Shown here: positions 26,984-35,395 of the stretch, piece by piece
Position numbering within the stretch: position 1 is the first letter of the stretch
How the letters are laid out: each line of letters starts with the position of its first letter
Notes under the pieces: generated by a model
What the model was told of the DNA's origin: nothing
What the model saw: the letters and a program-made list of their open reading frames with translations, nothing else
Database searches by the model: none
Made by a program: the position numbers and the translations under genes
Assembly: GCA_029269725.1 (NCBI GenBank)
Contig: JARJHS010000011.1
Coordinates: forward strand, 62,001 to 126,000
Direction of reading: 5' to 3'
Length of the DNA: 64,000 nt
DNA from: Pollutibacter soli
Lineage (GTDB): Bacteria > Bacteroidota > Bacteroidia > Chitinophagales > Chitinophagaceae

Positions 26984-28144
26984 TCAGATCGATTTCAGAA
27001 TCAATCCAACAATTGCAGCCAAAAGAATAATGACCGGCTCCTTTAGTTTCTTGTACCTGATGAGCAGCAGTATGGTGATCACAGCAATGATTAATGCAGG
27101 AATATCAGTAATTGCGCGCAACGAAATGACAGCTACTGCACCCGCAAGCATTCCTATCACAGAAGCCGTAATGCCATCAACAAAATTTTTGATAACAGGT
27201 CTGCGTCCATATTTTTTGAAATAAGGTGCAGGGATAACGGTAAATAAATAACAGGGAAGAAAAGTAGCCAGCGCTGCTACAGTCGCGCCGGGAAATCCTG
27301 CCACGAGATAGCCAATAAAACTGACGGTAATCACTACAGGTCCGGGCGTGATCATCGCCACTGCTACTGCATCAAGAAATTCCGCTTCGCTCAGCCAATG
27401 CATTTCATTTACAACTTCGCTGTGGAGAAAGGGAATAATTGCCAAACCGCTGCCAAACACAAATGCACCTGCTTTTCCAAAGAACAATGCAATCTTTTCT
27501 AAATCTTTCGGATCGAATTGCCAGAATCCTGTATTCAAAATAAAAAGCCCGTTACGTACAACTCCAACTTTTTCTTTACTGCTTTTGTAAAGCGCATATG
27601 CGATACCACACACCACACAGATCAGGATATTCTCTTTTTGCGTGTACACAGTGATTGTCGCCGACAAGATGAAAAATATCCATAGCATCCAGCTTTTCTG
27701 AATAGCTGCGGGATTTATTTTTCCGATTGACTTTTCAATCAGCCTGTAACAGCTCATAATAATTATCCCCACGACAGCGGATCCAACTCCATAGAAAATT
27801 GCCTGCATCCATGATAGCCCGCCATACATTTTGTATGCAATTCCTATGATCACCACCATCACAAAAGATGGCAGGACAAATGCCAATCCGCAAAGTGTTG
27901 CTCCTAATATCCGGTAATGAATAAAGCCGATATAAATACTGAGCTGAGCCGCCAGCGGACCAGGCGCAAGTTGTGCCAACGCAAGCCCGTCGCGGTAGTC
28001 TTCTTCAGAGATCCATTTGTTTTTTTCTACCAGGTCGCGGTGCATATAGTTCACCAGTGCAACCGGCCCGCCAAATCCGGAATAACCCAGTCTGAAAAAA
28101 TAGTTGATAATCTGTGAAAGTGTGTATGTTGGAGCTTCCTGCAT
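26984..28144 (-). CDS. chrA: chromate transporter ChrA
   Basis: A 386-residue inner-membrane protein with two homologous CHR halves. The first half has YFFRLGYSGFGGPVALVNYM and LALAQLAPGPLAAQLSIYIG; the second repeats this as FFGKAGAFVFGSGLAIIPFL and VAVAMITPGPVVITVSFIGY. These are the CHR signature motifs. The family exports chromate, giving resistance; some members may move other oxyanions. About 200 bases upstream on the same strand is a ChrB-AraC fusion gene, supporting a chromate response. Length is typical. Confidence 0.93.
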   Translation of the reverse strand: MQEAPTYTLSQIINYFFRLGYSGFGGPVALVNYMHRDLVEKNKWISEEDYRDGLALAQLAPGPLAAQLSIYIGFIHYRILGATLCGLAFVLPSFVMVVIIGIAYKMYGGLSWMQAIFYGVGSAVVGIIIMSCYRLIEKSIGKINPAAIQKSWMLWIFFILSATITVYTQKENILICVVCGIAYALYKSSKEKVGVVRNGLFILNTGFWQFDPKDLEKIALFFGKAGAFVFGSGLAIIPFLHSEVVNEMHWLSEAEFLDAVAVAMITPGPVVITVSFIGYLVAGFPGATVAALATFLPCYLFTVIPAPYFKKYGRRPVIKNFVDGITASVIGMLAGAVAVISLRAITDIPALIIAVITILLLIRYKKLKEPVIILLAAIVGLILKSI

Positions 28145-28346
28145 AACAAGTATTGTAACCCTGTCTTTAATTCGAAAAGATCAGTTACAAACATTCAATA
28201 AACAGTACATCAGGAATAGAACAGAATATACGATTTGTAAGAATTTTACTTTCTTTTATCTTTTATCTCTCTGGCTGGAGCCAGGGACAATTAAGTCACC
28301 TGACGTACCCAATAGATGATGTCAATTCCCTTACAGACACATGCTC

Positions 28347-29192
28347 CTAAACCGACAAACCCATCATCCATTGTTTTTTAAACTGTGATGGATTTTTGCC
28401 AGTCACCTGTTTAAACACGCGTGTGAAATGACTCTGGTCCGAAAAGCCGGTCAGGTACGCAATTTCAGTAAGAGAATATTTATCCTTTTGAATAAGCTCC
28501 TTCGCTTTATCAATTCTTAATTTCCGGATGTACTCACCAAAAGAAAGATCATCAAAATACCTGGAAAATTCACGGGAGAGATAGGATGGATTTAATTCCA
28601 GTTCTTTTGAAATTCCGGTAAGCGAAAGATTCGTATCGATCTGATCCTGGATGATAGCTTTCAGCTCCCCTACCCATTCGGGTGTCTTCTTTCCTTTTTG
28701 TTTTTTACTGATATAAGTTTTATATACATCAAGGAAGATAGAATCGACCGGGTTTTGTGTATGTTTTTCTTTAATCAGATATTTTGCCCAGCTGTAAAGT
28801 CCGTCATATACAATCATCCCCTGTTTCAATAATTCATAGTCATCTTTAATGTTATATGCAAGCCCTGCTGAAATGGCCCATAAACCTGATGACTGACTTG
28901 CCAGGTTGTGTTTGTCAGTATCAGCACCCCTCACAATGGGTGCAAGAATTTTCAACGCAGGATCTGCTATTTTGTGTTTTGAAATGATAAAATCAAAAGT
29001 GCATTTGTCGTTGTAGTGCGTGTATTCAACACCCGGCACATCAAAAGGTATCGCCTTTAATTTTATTGATTGTGTGATTACCTCGCCAGGTGCGCAAAAA
29101 ATAAATTCGGCGGTATCATCAACAAATCTTTTGATCAGCCAGGGACAGGCGATGCGGTCAATTTTAGGTTTTTCCCGCGTGATCCATTTCAT
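28347..29192 (-). CDS. ChrB-type domain fused to AraC DNA-binding domain
   Basis: A 281-residue protein in two parts. Residues 1-150 (KWITREKPKIDRIACPWLIK, AEFIFCAPGEV, VRGADTDKHNLASQSSGLWA) match the C-terminal domain of the chromate-resistance protein ChrB. Residues about 165-275 are an AraC-type double helix-turn-helix (ISKELELNPSYLSREFSRYF and LTEIAYLTGFSDQSHFTRVF). Classic ChrB senses chromate through this domain but has a different DNA-binding part; here the sensor appears joined to an AraC reader. It lies directly upstream of chrA on the same strand, so it is probably the chromate-responsive activator of chrA. That regulatory role is inference. Confidence 0.88.
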   Translation of the reverse strand: MKWITREKPKIDRIACPWLIKRFVDDTAEFIFCAPGEVITQSIKLKAIPFDVPGVEYTHYNDKCTFDFIISKHKIADPALKILAPIVRGADTDKHNLASQSSGLWAISAGLAYNIKDDYELLKQGMIVYDGLYSWAKYLIKEKHTQNPVDSIFLDVYKTYISKKQKGKKTPEWVGELKAIIQDQIDTNLSLTGISKELELNPSYLSREFSRYFDDLSFGEYIRKLRIDKAKELIQKDKYSLTEIAYLTGFSDQSHFTRVFKQVTGKNPSQFKKQWMMGLSV

Positions 29193-29286
29193 GATAGTGA
29201 TTAGGTTTTAAAGCTAAATGTATACGTTAAATCGGTATCATATAGCCACAAATATTTCCGTCGGATTCGCCTTTTTGGCAAATTTC

Positions 29287-29664
29287 TTTTTCCCGCAGAT
29301 CGGCGCAGATGGAATACACGCAGATCATCGCAGATCTTTCAGCAAATCTCTCAATCAGCGAAAATCTGCGTGCCTTGTAATCTGCGGAAATCTGCGGGAA
29401 AAAAATGACGCCACGGCAAGTGAAAACAGGCAATGGAAAACAGCACTGATTCATCCTACAAGGATATGGCTGAAATGAGTAAGTGCAGTCAATCGGGCCG
29501 CTGTTTATTTATCGTGAACCAGAAACAGGTGAGTACAAATTTTCCCGCAGATCGGCGCTGATGGAATACACGCAGATGTCGCAGATCTTTCAGCAAATTT
29601 CCTCTTCAGCGGAAATCTGCGTGCCTTTTCATCTGCGAAATCTGCGGGAAAAAAATGACGCCAC
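29287..29664. repeat. two copies of a CGCAGAT inverted repeat
   Basis: Copies at about 29287-29415 and 29538-29664, close to 250 bases apart. Each starts with TTTCCCGCAGATCGGCGC, runs through GGAATACACGCAGAT and CGCAGATCTTTCAGCAAAT, and ends with the complementary AATCTGCGGGAAAAAAATG followed by ACGCCAC. Each can fold into one long hairpin. They fill the gap upstream of the ChrB-AraC gene; no gene is accepted here. Confidence 0.8.
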
Positions 29665-29735
29665 CGCAAGTATCAGCTAACGAGACGAGGGCAAACGAAA
29701 GAATACGCGATAAACATACAGAAGTCCGATACCCA

Positions 29736-30440
29736 TTACTTTTTCACTATTCTGAGGTCTTTAAAATAACCAGTCGTCCCGATATCCACCCATAAACCTA
29801 TCGATCCATGCTGAGTTGATCCTTTCATTTTACTTACAATCATCGTCGAATACTTTGCATCATTGATAAAAAGTTCTGCTTTTTCACCCTTTACTTCCAG
29901 CCTGAAAACAATCCACTCATCGATATTAACAGGCGCAGAAGTTTCATACATACCTGGTTCGGTTTTGCGCAATGTGTCGAACTTGAAACGGGGATATGAA
30001 TAATACTGCACGGTTCGATTCCTGGCCAACTGATTCGCCGATCTGCCGACCCTGGGTCGCAGGTAAATGGATTCAAATGCAGTATCATTTTCAGCAATAC
30101 GAAATGCAATTCCTATAAAACCCTGCGCAAACTGAAAGGGCGACGGATCCTGTATCCGGCTAAGCATTTTGACTTCGATAGTACCATTTTCAAAATCGAG
30201 ATCCTTCAGCTTTACATAGGTTGGTTCATCAACTGTAGATTCCAGTCGATTTACATCAAAAGGAATTGCGTTCAGATCTCTTTCTAGTTTAAGGACTTGT
30301 TTTCCATCAAGCTTTGAAACAGATGCAATCACATTTTTCGCCTCAAAGCTTTTGCCTTCAAATTGGATTATTTGCGCCTGTGTACAATTTGCTGCCACAG
30401 AAACAAAGCAAATCAGGAATGCAGACTTTATAATTCTCAT
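29736..30440 (-). CDS. exported DUF1080-like (concanavalin-fold) protein
   Basis: A 234-residue protein from the ATG at 30440 (MRIIKSAFLICFVSVAANCT), giving a signal peptide ending near ANCTQAQ; the frame upstream of this ATG runs into the neighbouring gene and is not used. The mature part is all beta in character, with IEVKMLSRIQDPSPFQFAQG, FIGIAFRIAENDTAFESIYL, WIVFRLEVKGEKAELFINDA and HGSIGLWVDIGTTGYFKDL, the order of strands seen in 3-keto-disaccharide hydrolase (DUF1080) and related laminin-G-like folds. It may bind or cleave a glycoside outside the cytoplasm. The reductase gene lies 34 bases upstream. Confidence 0.7.
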   Translation of the reverse strand: MRIIKSAFLICFVSVAANCTQAQIIQFEGKSFEAKNVIASVSKLDGKQVLKLERDLNAIPFDVNRLESTVDEPTYVKLKDLDFENGTIEVKMLSRIQDPSPFQFAQGFIGIAFRIAENDTAFESIYLRPRVGRSANQLARNRTVQYYSYPRFKFDTLRKTEPGMYETSAPVNIDEWIVFRLEVKGEKAELFINDAKYSTMIVSKMKGSTQHGSIGLWVDIGTTGYFKDLRIVKK

Positions 30441-30474
30441 GATAGTATTTTTCTTTGGATGACTTGTTCGTGTT

Positions 30475-31137
30475 TTATCCGGCGAATGAGTGCAGTTTTT
30501 CCTTTGCTTCTGACAGCGTAACCGTTTTTCCGAGTGCGCCGTATTCATGCAGATCGCCAAATACTTCAATCCTGATAGATTCGTCAATACCACCAATACG
30601 CAATGGTTCGAATCCTGAGTCACGAATGAGCTGATTGATATCCCCGTTAATGCTTTCATCGTCAGAAGCATAAAATAAAACTGATGGCTCCTGTTGAAAA
30701 GCTTTTTTCTTCAGCGACTCAACCCCAAGCGTACCGAAAGCCTTAACGAGTTTAGCACCGAGAGGCAGTTTCGTAGAATTGATTTTTCCCGCTGATTCAT
30801 CACTACCGATAATTTTTTTAAAGCCGCTATTGTTATCCGGAGCAATCGGATTTGAAGGATCGATGATTATTTTTCCTTCCAGTTCAGCTTCATATTTTTT
30901 CATCAGTTCATCTATCACATTAAACCAAACGGCGAAAACAATGATATCTGCTGCTTCAATTGCAGTTGATATGTCTGCTGATTTTGCAAGTGAACCGAGC
31001 GTTTTCGCAAACGATTCTGCTTTCTCCAATTTCCTATCTGCCATAATGACCTGACGATTCCCTTTAACAAGATTTCCTGCTATGGTAGTTCCGATATTTC
31101 CCAGCCCGATGATGGCTACGTTTAATTTCTTTGTCAT
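30475..31137 (-). CDS. F420-dependent NADP reductase-like oxidoreductase
   Basis: A 220-residue protein from the ATG at 31137 (MTKKLNVAIIGLGNIGTTIA); the 13 extra codons upstream are not needed. The N-terminus is a Rossmann fold with GLGNIG and RKLEKAE as dinucleotide-binding parts, followed by ADIIVFAVWFNVIDEL and KIIIDPSNPIAPDN, which is the F420_oxidored family pattern. Members reduce NADP with F420 or, in bacteria without F420, act as NAD(P)H oxidoreductases of unknown substrate. A Crp/Fnr gene lies 99 bases upstream on the same strand and may control it. Confidence 0.85.
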   Translation of the reverse strand: MTKKLNVAIIGLGNIGTTIAGNLVKGNRQVIMADRKLEKAESFAKTLGSLAKSADISTAIEAADIIVFAVWFNVIDELMKKYEAELEGKIIIDPSNPIAPDNNSGFKKIIGSDESAGKINSTKLPLGAKLVKAFGTLGVESLKKKAFQQEPSVLFYASDDESINGDINQLIRDSGFEPLRIGGIDESIRIEVFGDLHEYGALGKTVTLSEAKEKLHSFAG

Positions 31138-31236
31138 GTTACCTGATTTAATTGTTTTAAATAGTTGCCATGACAAAATTCAATCACGGTCGCCCGGCAG
31201 CAAATGACATAGTTTAAGAAATAGTCTTAAACTGGT

Positions 31237-31842
31237 TTAAGATTTTTTGGTTTGCCTATTACGCAAACGGCTCAAAAATTCAGGAGTAATACCAAGATAA
31301 GATGCAATCTGCGTCTGCGGAAGCCTGTTAGTGAGGTTGGGATATGTGGATACAAAATATTGATACCGATCTTCGGCAGTCGAACTGATCGTTTGTAATA
31401 AGCGTTTCTGCAGACTTACAAAACTATTCTCTACAAGCACCCTGAAAATCCGATGGAATTTCGGGGCGCTTGTGTAGAGATTTATTAAATCAGTACGACT
31501 GATTTGTAATACCACGGAGTCTTCCAGGGTATCTATAGTAAGTTCCGAAGGAGATTCAGCATAAAAACTTCCAAGATCTGAAATCCAGGAATTCTCCGCA
31601 GCAAACTGAAGAATATGTACTAATCCTTTGTCATCTATTTTGTACATTCTTAAACAACCTCTAACCACAAAATACAGGTGTGTACAGATATCTCCTTCCT
31701 GCAGGAGGTATTGTTTTTTCCGGAATAGTCTCGGATGGAAACTGGCAACAACAATATCTTTTTCGGCCTGATCAAGAGAAATCAAACTCACAAAATGGGA
31801 AAGCAAAAGATCAACAGAAGATTCCAAACCCTCAATTTTCAT
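31237..31842 (-). CDS. Crp/Fnr family transcription regulator
   Basis: A 201-residue protein with an N-terminal cyclic-nucleotide-binding-like domain (RKKQYLLQEGDICTHLYFVV, GLVHILQFAAENSWISDL) and a C-terminal helix-turn-helix (RLPQTQIASYLGITPEFLSR). It resembles the regulator at 26149-26715 in domain order but is clearly a different gene. No iron-sulfur cysteines are visible. It is followed by the F420-type reductase gene, a common pairing of a Crp-like regulator with an oxidoreductase it controls in Bacteroidota. Confidence 0.9.
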   Translation of the reverse strand: MKIEGLESSVDLLLSHFVSLISLDQAEKDIVVASFHPRLFRKKQYLLQEGDICTHLYFVVRGCLRMYKIDDKGLVHILQFAAENSWISDLGSFYAESPSELTIDTLEDSVVLQISRTDLINLYTSAPKFHRIFRVLVENSFVSLQKRLLQTISSTAEDRYQYFVSTYPNLTNRLPQTQIASYLGITPEFLSRLRNRQTKKS

Positions 31843-31896
31843 TCACTAAAGTTAAATGTTCTAAGGATTAATAAAACCCCGGACATCTCCGTTCTC

Positions 31897-32367
31897 CTAT
31901 TGCTGGTTTAATTTCAATACCTCCGCAAGTTCAATCAGGTTCCCCCAGGGATCAGAAAAAAAAGCCAGACGACGACCAATCACTTCCAGGTTAAAAGGTT
32001 CACCAATAATTGTTACATCTCTTCTGCGCAATTCTGCAAGCGTTTCGTCAACGCTGTTCACATTTATACAGAAATGATGATACCCTGCCTGGTGTAAACT
32101 TTCATTCAGATCGCTATAATCGGGTTGATTGGCAGGTGTGCCCCCAGCAAGCAATTCAATCCAGAAATTATCATCTGTTGCAGGTGCCAGGTACGCGAGC
32201 TTCAGATCCCCAAAAGGCCATTCATGCACGATGCGAAAATCGAGTTTTTCAGTATACCATTTTTTGCTGATCTCAAAATCCGGAACCCTCACCGCAACAT
32301 GACTTCCTTTCATATCTGCAAACTTGCTGCTGCTGTTGAGGGCGGGTGTGTTGACTACTGTTTTCAT
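31897..32367 (-). CDS. VOC family protein (glyoxalase/bleomycin resistance fold)
   Basis: A 156-residue protein from the ATG at 32367 (MKTVVNTPALNSSSKFADMK); a longer upstream frame overlaps the next gene and is rejected. It has the two beta-alpha-beta3 modules of the VOC fold: GSHVAVRVPDFEISKKWYTE and YHHFCINVNSVDETLAELRR. Candidate metal ligands are His in SHVAV, Glu in FWIELLAG, His in YHHFC and Glu in NLIELAE. Such proteins are glyoxalase, dioxygenase or resistance proteins; substrate is unknown. An AraC regulator lies 79 bases upstream on the same strand. Confidence 0.85.
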   Translation of the reverse strand: MKTVVNTPALNSSSKFADMKGSHVAVRVPDFEISKKWYTEKLDFRIVHEWPFGDLKLAYLAPATDDNFWIELLAGGTPANQPDYSDLNESLHQAGYHHFCINVNSVDETLAELRRRDVTIIGEPFNLEVIGRRLAFFSDPWGNLIELAEVLKLNQQ

Positions 32368-32446
32368 TTTAGTTTGATTTAGGATACAAAGATGAAAGCA
32401 GGCAGACGCCTCATTGCTATTGAAACCAAAGCAGAACTTATGAATT

Positions 32447-33370
32447 TCAAAGACGATAAGCCTTTCGGAATTCTGATGGCGTAGTCCCCGTATTTTTTTT
32501 GAAGAACGAATTGAAATTGGGCTGATCAGCAAAGCCAATGCTGTAACCAATATCCTGCAAACTCCAATCGGTCTGTAGCAGTAATATTTTTACTTCTTCC
32601 AGCAAACGATTCCGTATATGCGTACTGATATTTTGACCAGTATGTTTTTTCAGTAACGCATTCAAATGATTCGGATGTACTGATAGTTGTGAAGCAAATT
32701 CCTTTGCGGTCCTGATTCGGATAGGTGAAGTATAATTGATGTTTGTGGTTTCTTCTTCCAGTAATTGAAAAAACTGATGGATATACCTGAACTCGTCAGA
32801 AACAACATCCGGTTTGGGAAAATTGCCAATCTTTAAACTTTCAATCAACAGCAATTGCAAGTACGCCTGCATAGAATCCTCACTGAATTTATTCCCCGAA
32901 AGATCTTCTTCATAAAGCCTTATAAATATCATTTCGAGTTCAGAAGCCTGCGGTTGAGTTAAAGCGATTATGCTTTTTGATTTATCACTAAATACATCAT
33001 ACCTGTCAATAGCAGTTTTTAACTGTGGATGTTTTATAAGAAATGATTTCCGGAACAGGCAATAGAACCCTTTGTTTGATTGGGAAAAATTCTTCCACGA
33101 AATAATATCGTTTGGATGTATGAATAATATTGCCGGCTTTTCAATGTAATAAGTATTGAGTCCGATCGTGAAAACGCCAGTGCCTTCCGTCACCAAAAGA
33201 ATCTTATAAAAGTCACGCCTGTTGGGAGAGATATAATTCCTGCATTCGTGTTCTTTTCTATCAAACACCCGGATGCTCCAATTTTCAAAGTATTCACGAA
33301 ACACAGGTATCAGGTCGGGAATATTCCTGAGTGTGTCGATTGTTTTGCTGTCAAGTGTTTGCAGGGGCAT
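32447..33370 (-). CDS. AraC family transcription regulator
   Basis: A 307-residue regulator. The N-terminal 170 residues are cupin-like (YISPNRRDFYKILLVTEGTG, TYYIEKPAILFIHPNDIISW). The C-terminal 100 residues form the AraC DNA-binding domain with two helix-turn-helix units: AKEFASQLSVHPNHLNALLK and LQDIGYSIGFADQPNFNSFF, ending GTTPSEFRKAYR. It sits between the antiporter gene (18 bases) and the VOC gene (79 bases), all on the minus strand, and may control the VOC gene. Inducer unknown. Confidence 0.92.
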   Translation of the reverse strand: MPLQTLDSKTIDTLRNIPDLIPVFREYFENWSIRVFDRKEHECRNYISPNRRDFYKILLVTEGTGVFTIGLNTYYIEKPAILFIHPNDIISWKNFSQSNKGFYCLFRKSFLIKHPQLKTAIDRYDVFSDKSKSIIALTQPQASELEMIFIRLYEEDLSGNKFSEDSMQAYLQLLLIESLKIGNFPKPDVVSDEFRYIHQFFQLLEEETTNINYTSPIRIRTAKEFASQLSVHPNHLNALLKKHTGQNISTHIRNRLLEEVKILLLQTDWSLQDIGYSIGFADQPNFNSFFKKNTGTTPSEFRKAYRL

Positions 33371-33388
33371 TTCGATCTTTTTCTGTGT

Positions 33389-34972
33389 TTAAAACTGATT
33401 CTTCAGTCGTTCCTCTTCCAGATCTATCAGGTACAATTGCCAACGTACTACTTCTTCATTTATCTCCGGATCCCTGTTCAGATCAGACAGGTACTTTCGT
33501 TGACTTTCGAGCATTTCAAAAAAAATGGGTTTTGTTTTTTCATTCAGCCATTCGTCGCCGGAGGCTTTTGTTTTCTCTTCCCAATGACGCAATAACTTTT
33601 CGATCAGCCCGCTATTGGGTAATCCATCATTGAGTTTGCCCTGCAGGAATTGGCGTGTATGTGTCATTAAGCCTTCTCTTAGTTTTTGCCTGGCAACTGC
33701 TTCGGGCTCTTCTGTGAATGCGTCAAATAACTTTGTTCTCTTTATGAAATAAGGTAAAGTAAGGCCCTGGATCAAAAGGGTAAGCAGTATTGCGATAAAG
33801 GTGATGAAAAGTATCAGGTTCCTGAATGGGAAGGCGCTGCCATCATCGAGATATACCGGGATGGCCAGGGCTGCTGCGAGGGATACAACTCCCCGCATAC
33901 CCGTCCAGCCCAGCAGCAAAGGAATCAGGAACCTGCGTCGGCTGGAACCGCGGTGAGGCAGTACCGATCGTCGGAAAATATAAGTTGCCAGTAAAGCAAC
34001 ATAAGAACTGATGATCCTTGCGATAATGAGTACTACTGTCACCAGAACGCCATAACCGATCGCTGTCTTTAACTCAATCCCTTTCGATCGCAATCCCTCT
34101 ACAATTTCCGGAAGTTCAAGTCCGATCAGAAAAAACACAATACCGTTCAGAATAAATACAAAACTTTCCCAAACACTGTAACCCCGGACACGGCTGGTGC
34201 TGTTTAAAAACAGCAATCTTCTGTTTGACATATAAAGGCCGCCACTCACAACAGCGAGTACGCCGGAACTATCCACGTGTTCTGCCAGCCAGTACATAAA
34301 ATAAGGCTCAATAAGTGTCAGCGCGATATCAGAAGGCGCATCTGCGGGTAACCATTTATGCGCCTGAACAAAAAACCATCCGATCAATATACCAATTCCG
34401 ACCCCACCGATCACCATCCATAAAAACTCAAGTGTCGCATCCTGCCATATAAATTGTCCGGTGCCGACTGCAGCCAATGCAAAGCGGAATATAATCAGTG
34501 AGGATGCGTCGTTCAATAAACTTTCTCCTTCCAGAATAGTTGAAGTGGACTTCGGAATCTTTACAAATTTGGTAATTGCTCCAGTGCTTACTGCGTCAGG
34601 AGGCGAAACGATCCCGCCCAAAAGAAATCCCAATGCCAGCGTAAAACCCGGTATCAGGTAAGTGGTTACGACGGCTACAGAAAATGCTGTGAATAATACT
34701 ACGAGAAATGCAAAGCTCCCGATGATGCGCCACCACTTCTTCATTTCCTTAAATGAAATTGCCCAGGTAGCTTCAAACAATAAAGGTGGCAGAAAAATGA
34801 AAAAAATCAGGTTAGGATCTACATGAATAACAGGAAGACCCGGTATAAAACTCAACACCAATCCTGCAGTAACAATCAGCAAGGGATAGGCTATCTTAAG
34901 TTTGTCTGCCAGCATCTTAAGTAAGACGATGGCTGCGATCATGGCGAGAAAAAAAGGCAGTATGTTTTGCAT
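33389..34972 (-). CDS. Na+/H+ antiporter, CPA1 (NhaP/YjcE-like)
   Basis: A 527-residue inner-membrane protein. The first 400 residues contain about 12 hydrophobic helices, with CPA1 motifs PPDAVSTGAITKF and EGESLLNDASSLIIFRFALA (the ion-binding ND pair) and GWTGMRGVVSLAAALAIP. The remaining 125 residues are a charged cytoplasmic tail with a helical pattern ending in EVVRWQLYLIDLEEERLKNQ. It exchanges Na+ or K+ for protons to control pH and salt. An AraC regulator gene follows closely. Confidence 0.93.
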   Translation of the reverse strand: MQNILPFFLAMIAAIVLLKMLADKLKIAYPLLIVTAGLVLSFIPGLPVIHVDPNLIFFIFLPPLLFEATWAISFKEMKKWWRIIGSFAFLVVLFTAFSVAVVTTYLIPGFTLALGFLLGGIVSPPDAVSTGAITKFVKIPKSTSTILEGESLLNDASSLIIFRFALAAVGTGQFIWQDATLEFLWMVIGGVGIGILIGWFFVQAHKWLPADAPSDIALTLIEPYFMYWLAEHVDSSGVLAVVSGGLYMSNRRLLFLNSTSRVRGYSVWESFVFILNGIVFFLIGLELPEIVEGLRSKGIELKTAIGYGVLVTVVLIIARIISSYVALLATYIFRRSVLPHRGSSRRRFLIPLLLGWTGMRGVVSLAAALAIPVYLDDGSAFPFRNLILFITFIAILLTLLIQGLTLPYFIKRTKLFDAFTEEPEAVARQKLREGLMTHTRQFLQGKLNDGLPNSGLIEKLLRHWEEKTKASGDEWLNEKTKPIFFEMLESQRKYLSDLNRDPEINEEVVRWQLYLIDLEEERLKNQF

Positions 34973-35395
34973 GAACGAAAATCAGGCTGATGTGAAATTT
35001 AATCGCTTTAATAATAAACTTCATGAAAGTCATGAAAATATCGGATTGTGTTTCAGAAATTTTGCCGGCAGGCACTATATCCAGCGGACATTCCGGTTTC
35101 CTTCTGATTCTCTGTTGCATACACGAGAATCAGTCTCATGGGATAATAAAAGGGAATCCGGGCGCCAATAAAAATTCATGCCAGCCTGTTTATCTGTTTT
35201 CTGGTTCAAATAAACAAGATACTTCACATAGGTTATGTGTTGACCGTGTTATATTTAACATGAAAATTTCTATTGTGAAAATCCGATGCGTATAAACGGT
35301 GTCAAATTTCACCGGGTACAAACTTTGTACTGAAATAAATCAAATGCTAAGGAGAAGCTAACTGTGAGGCCATCCTAATAAAATTCAACCCAATA
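34973..35395. other. divergent intergenic region, no gene
   Basis: About 420 bases between the antiporter (minus) and the kinase operon (plus). Short plus-strand frames of 89-90 codons at 34902-35295 have no recognisable content. Promoters for both directions should lie here; none was assigned. Confidence 0.5.
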
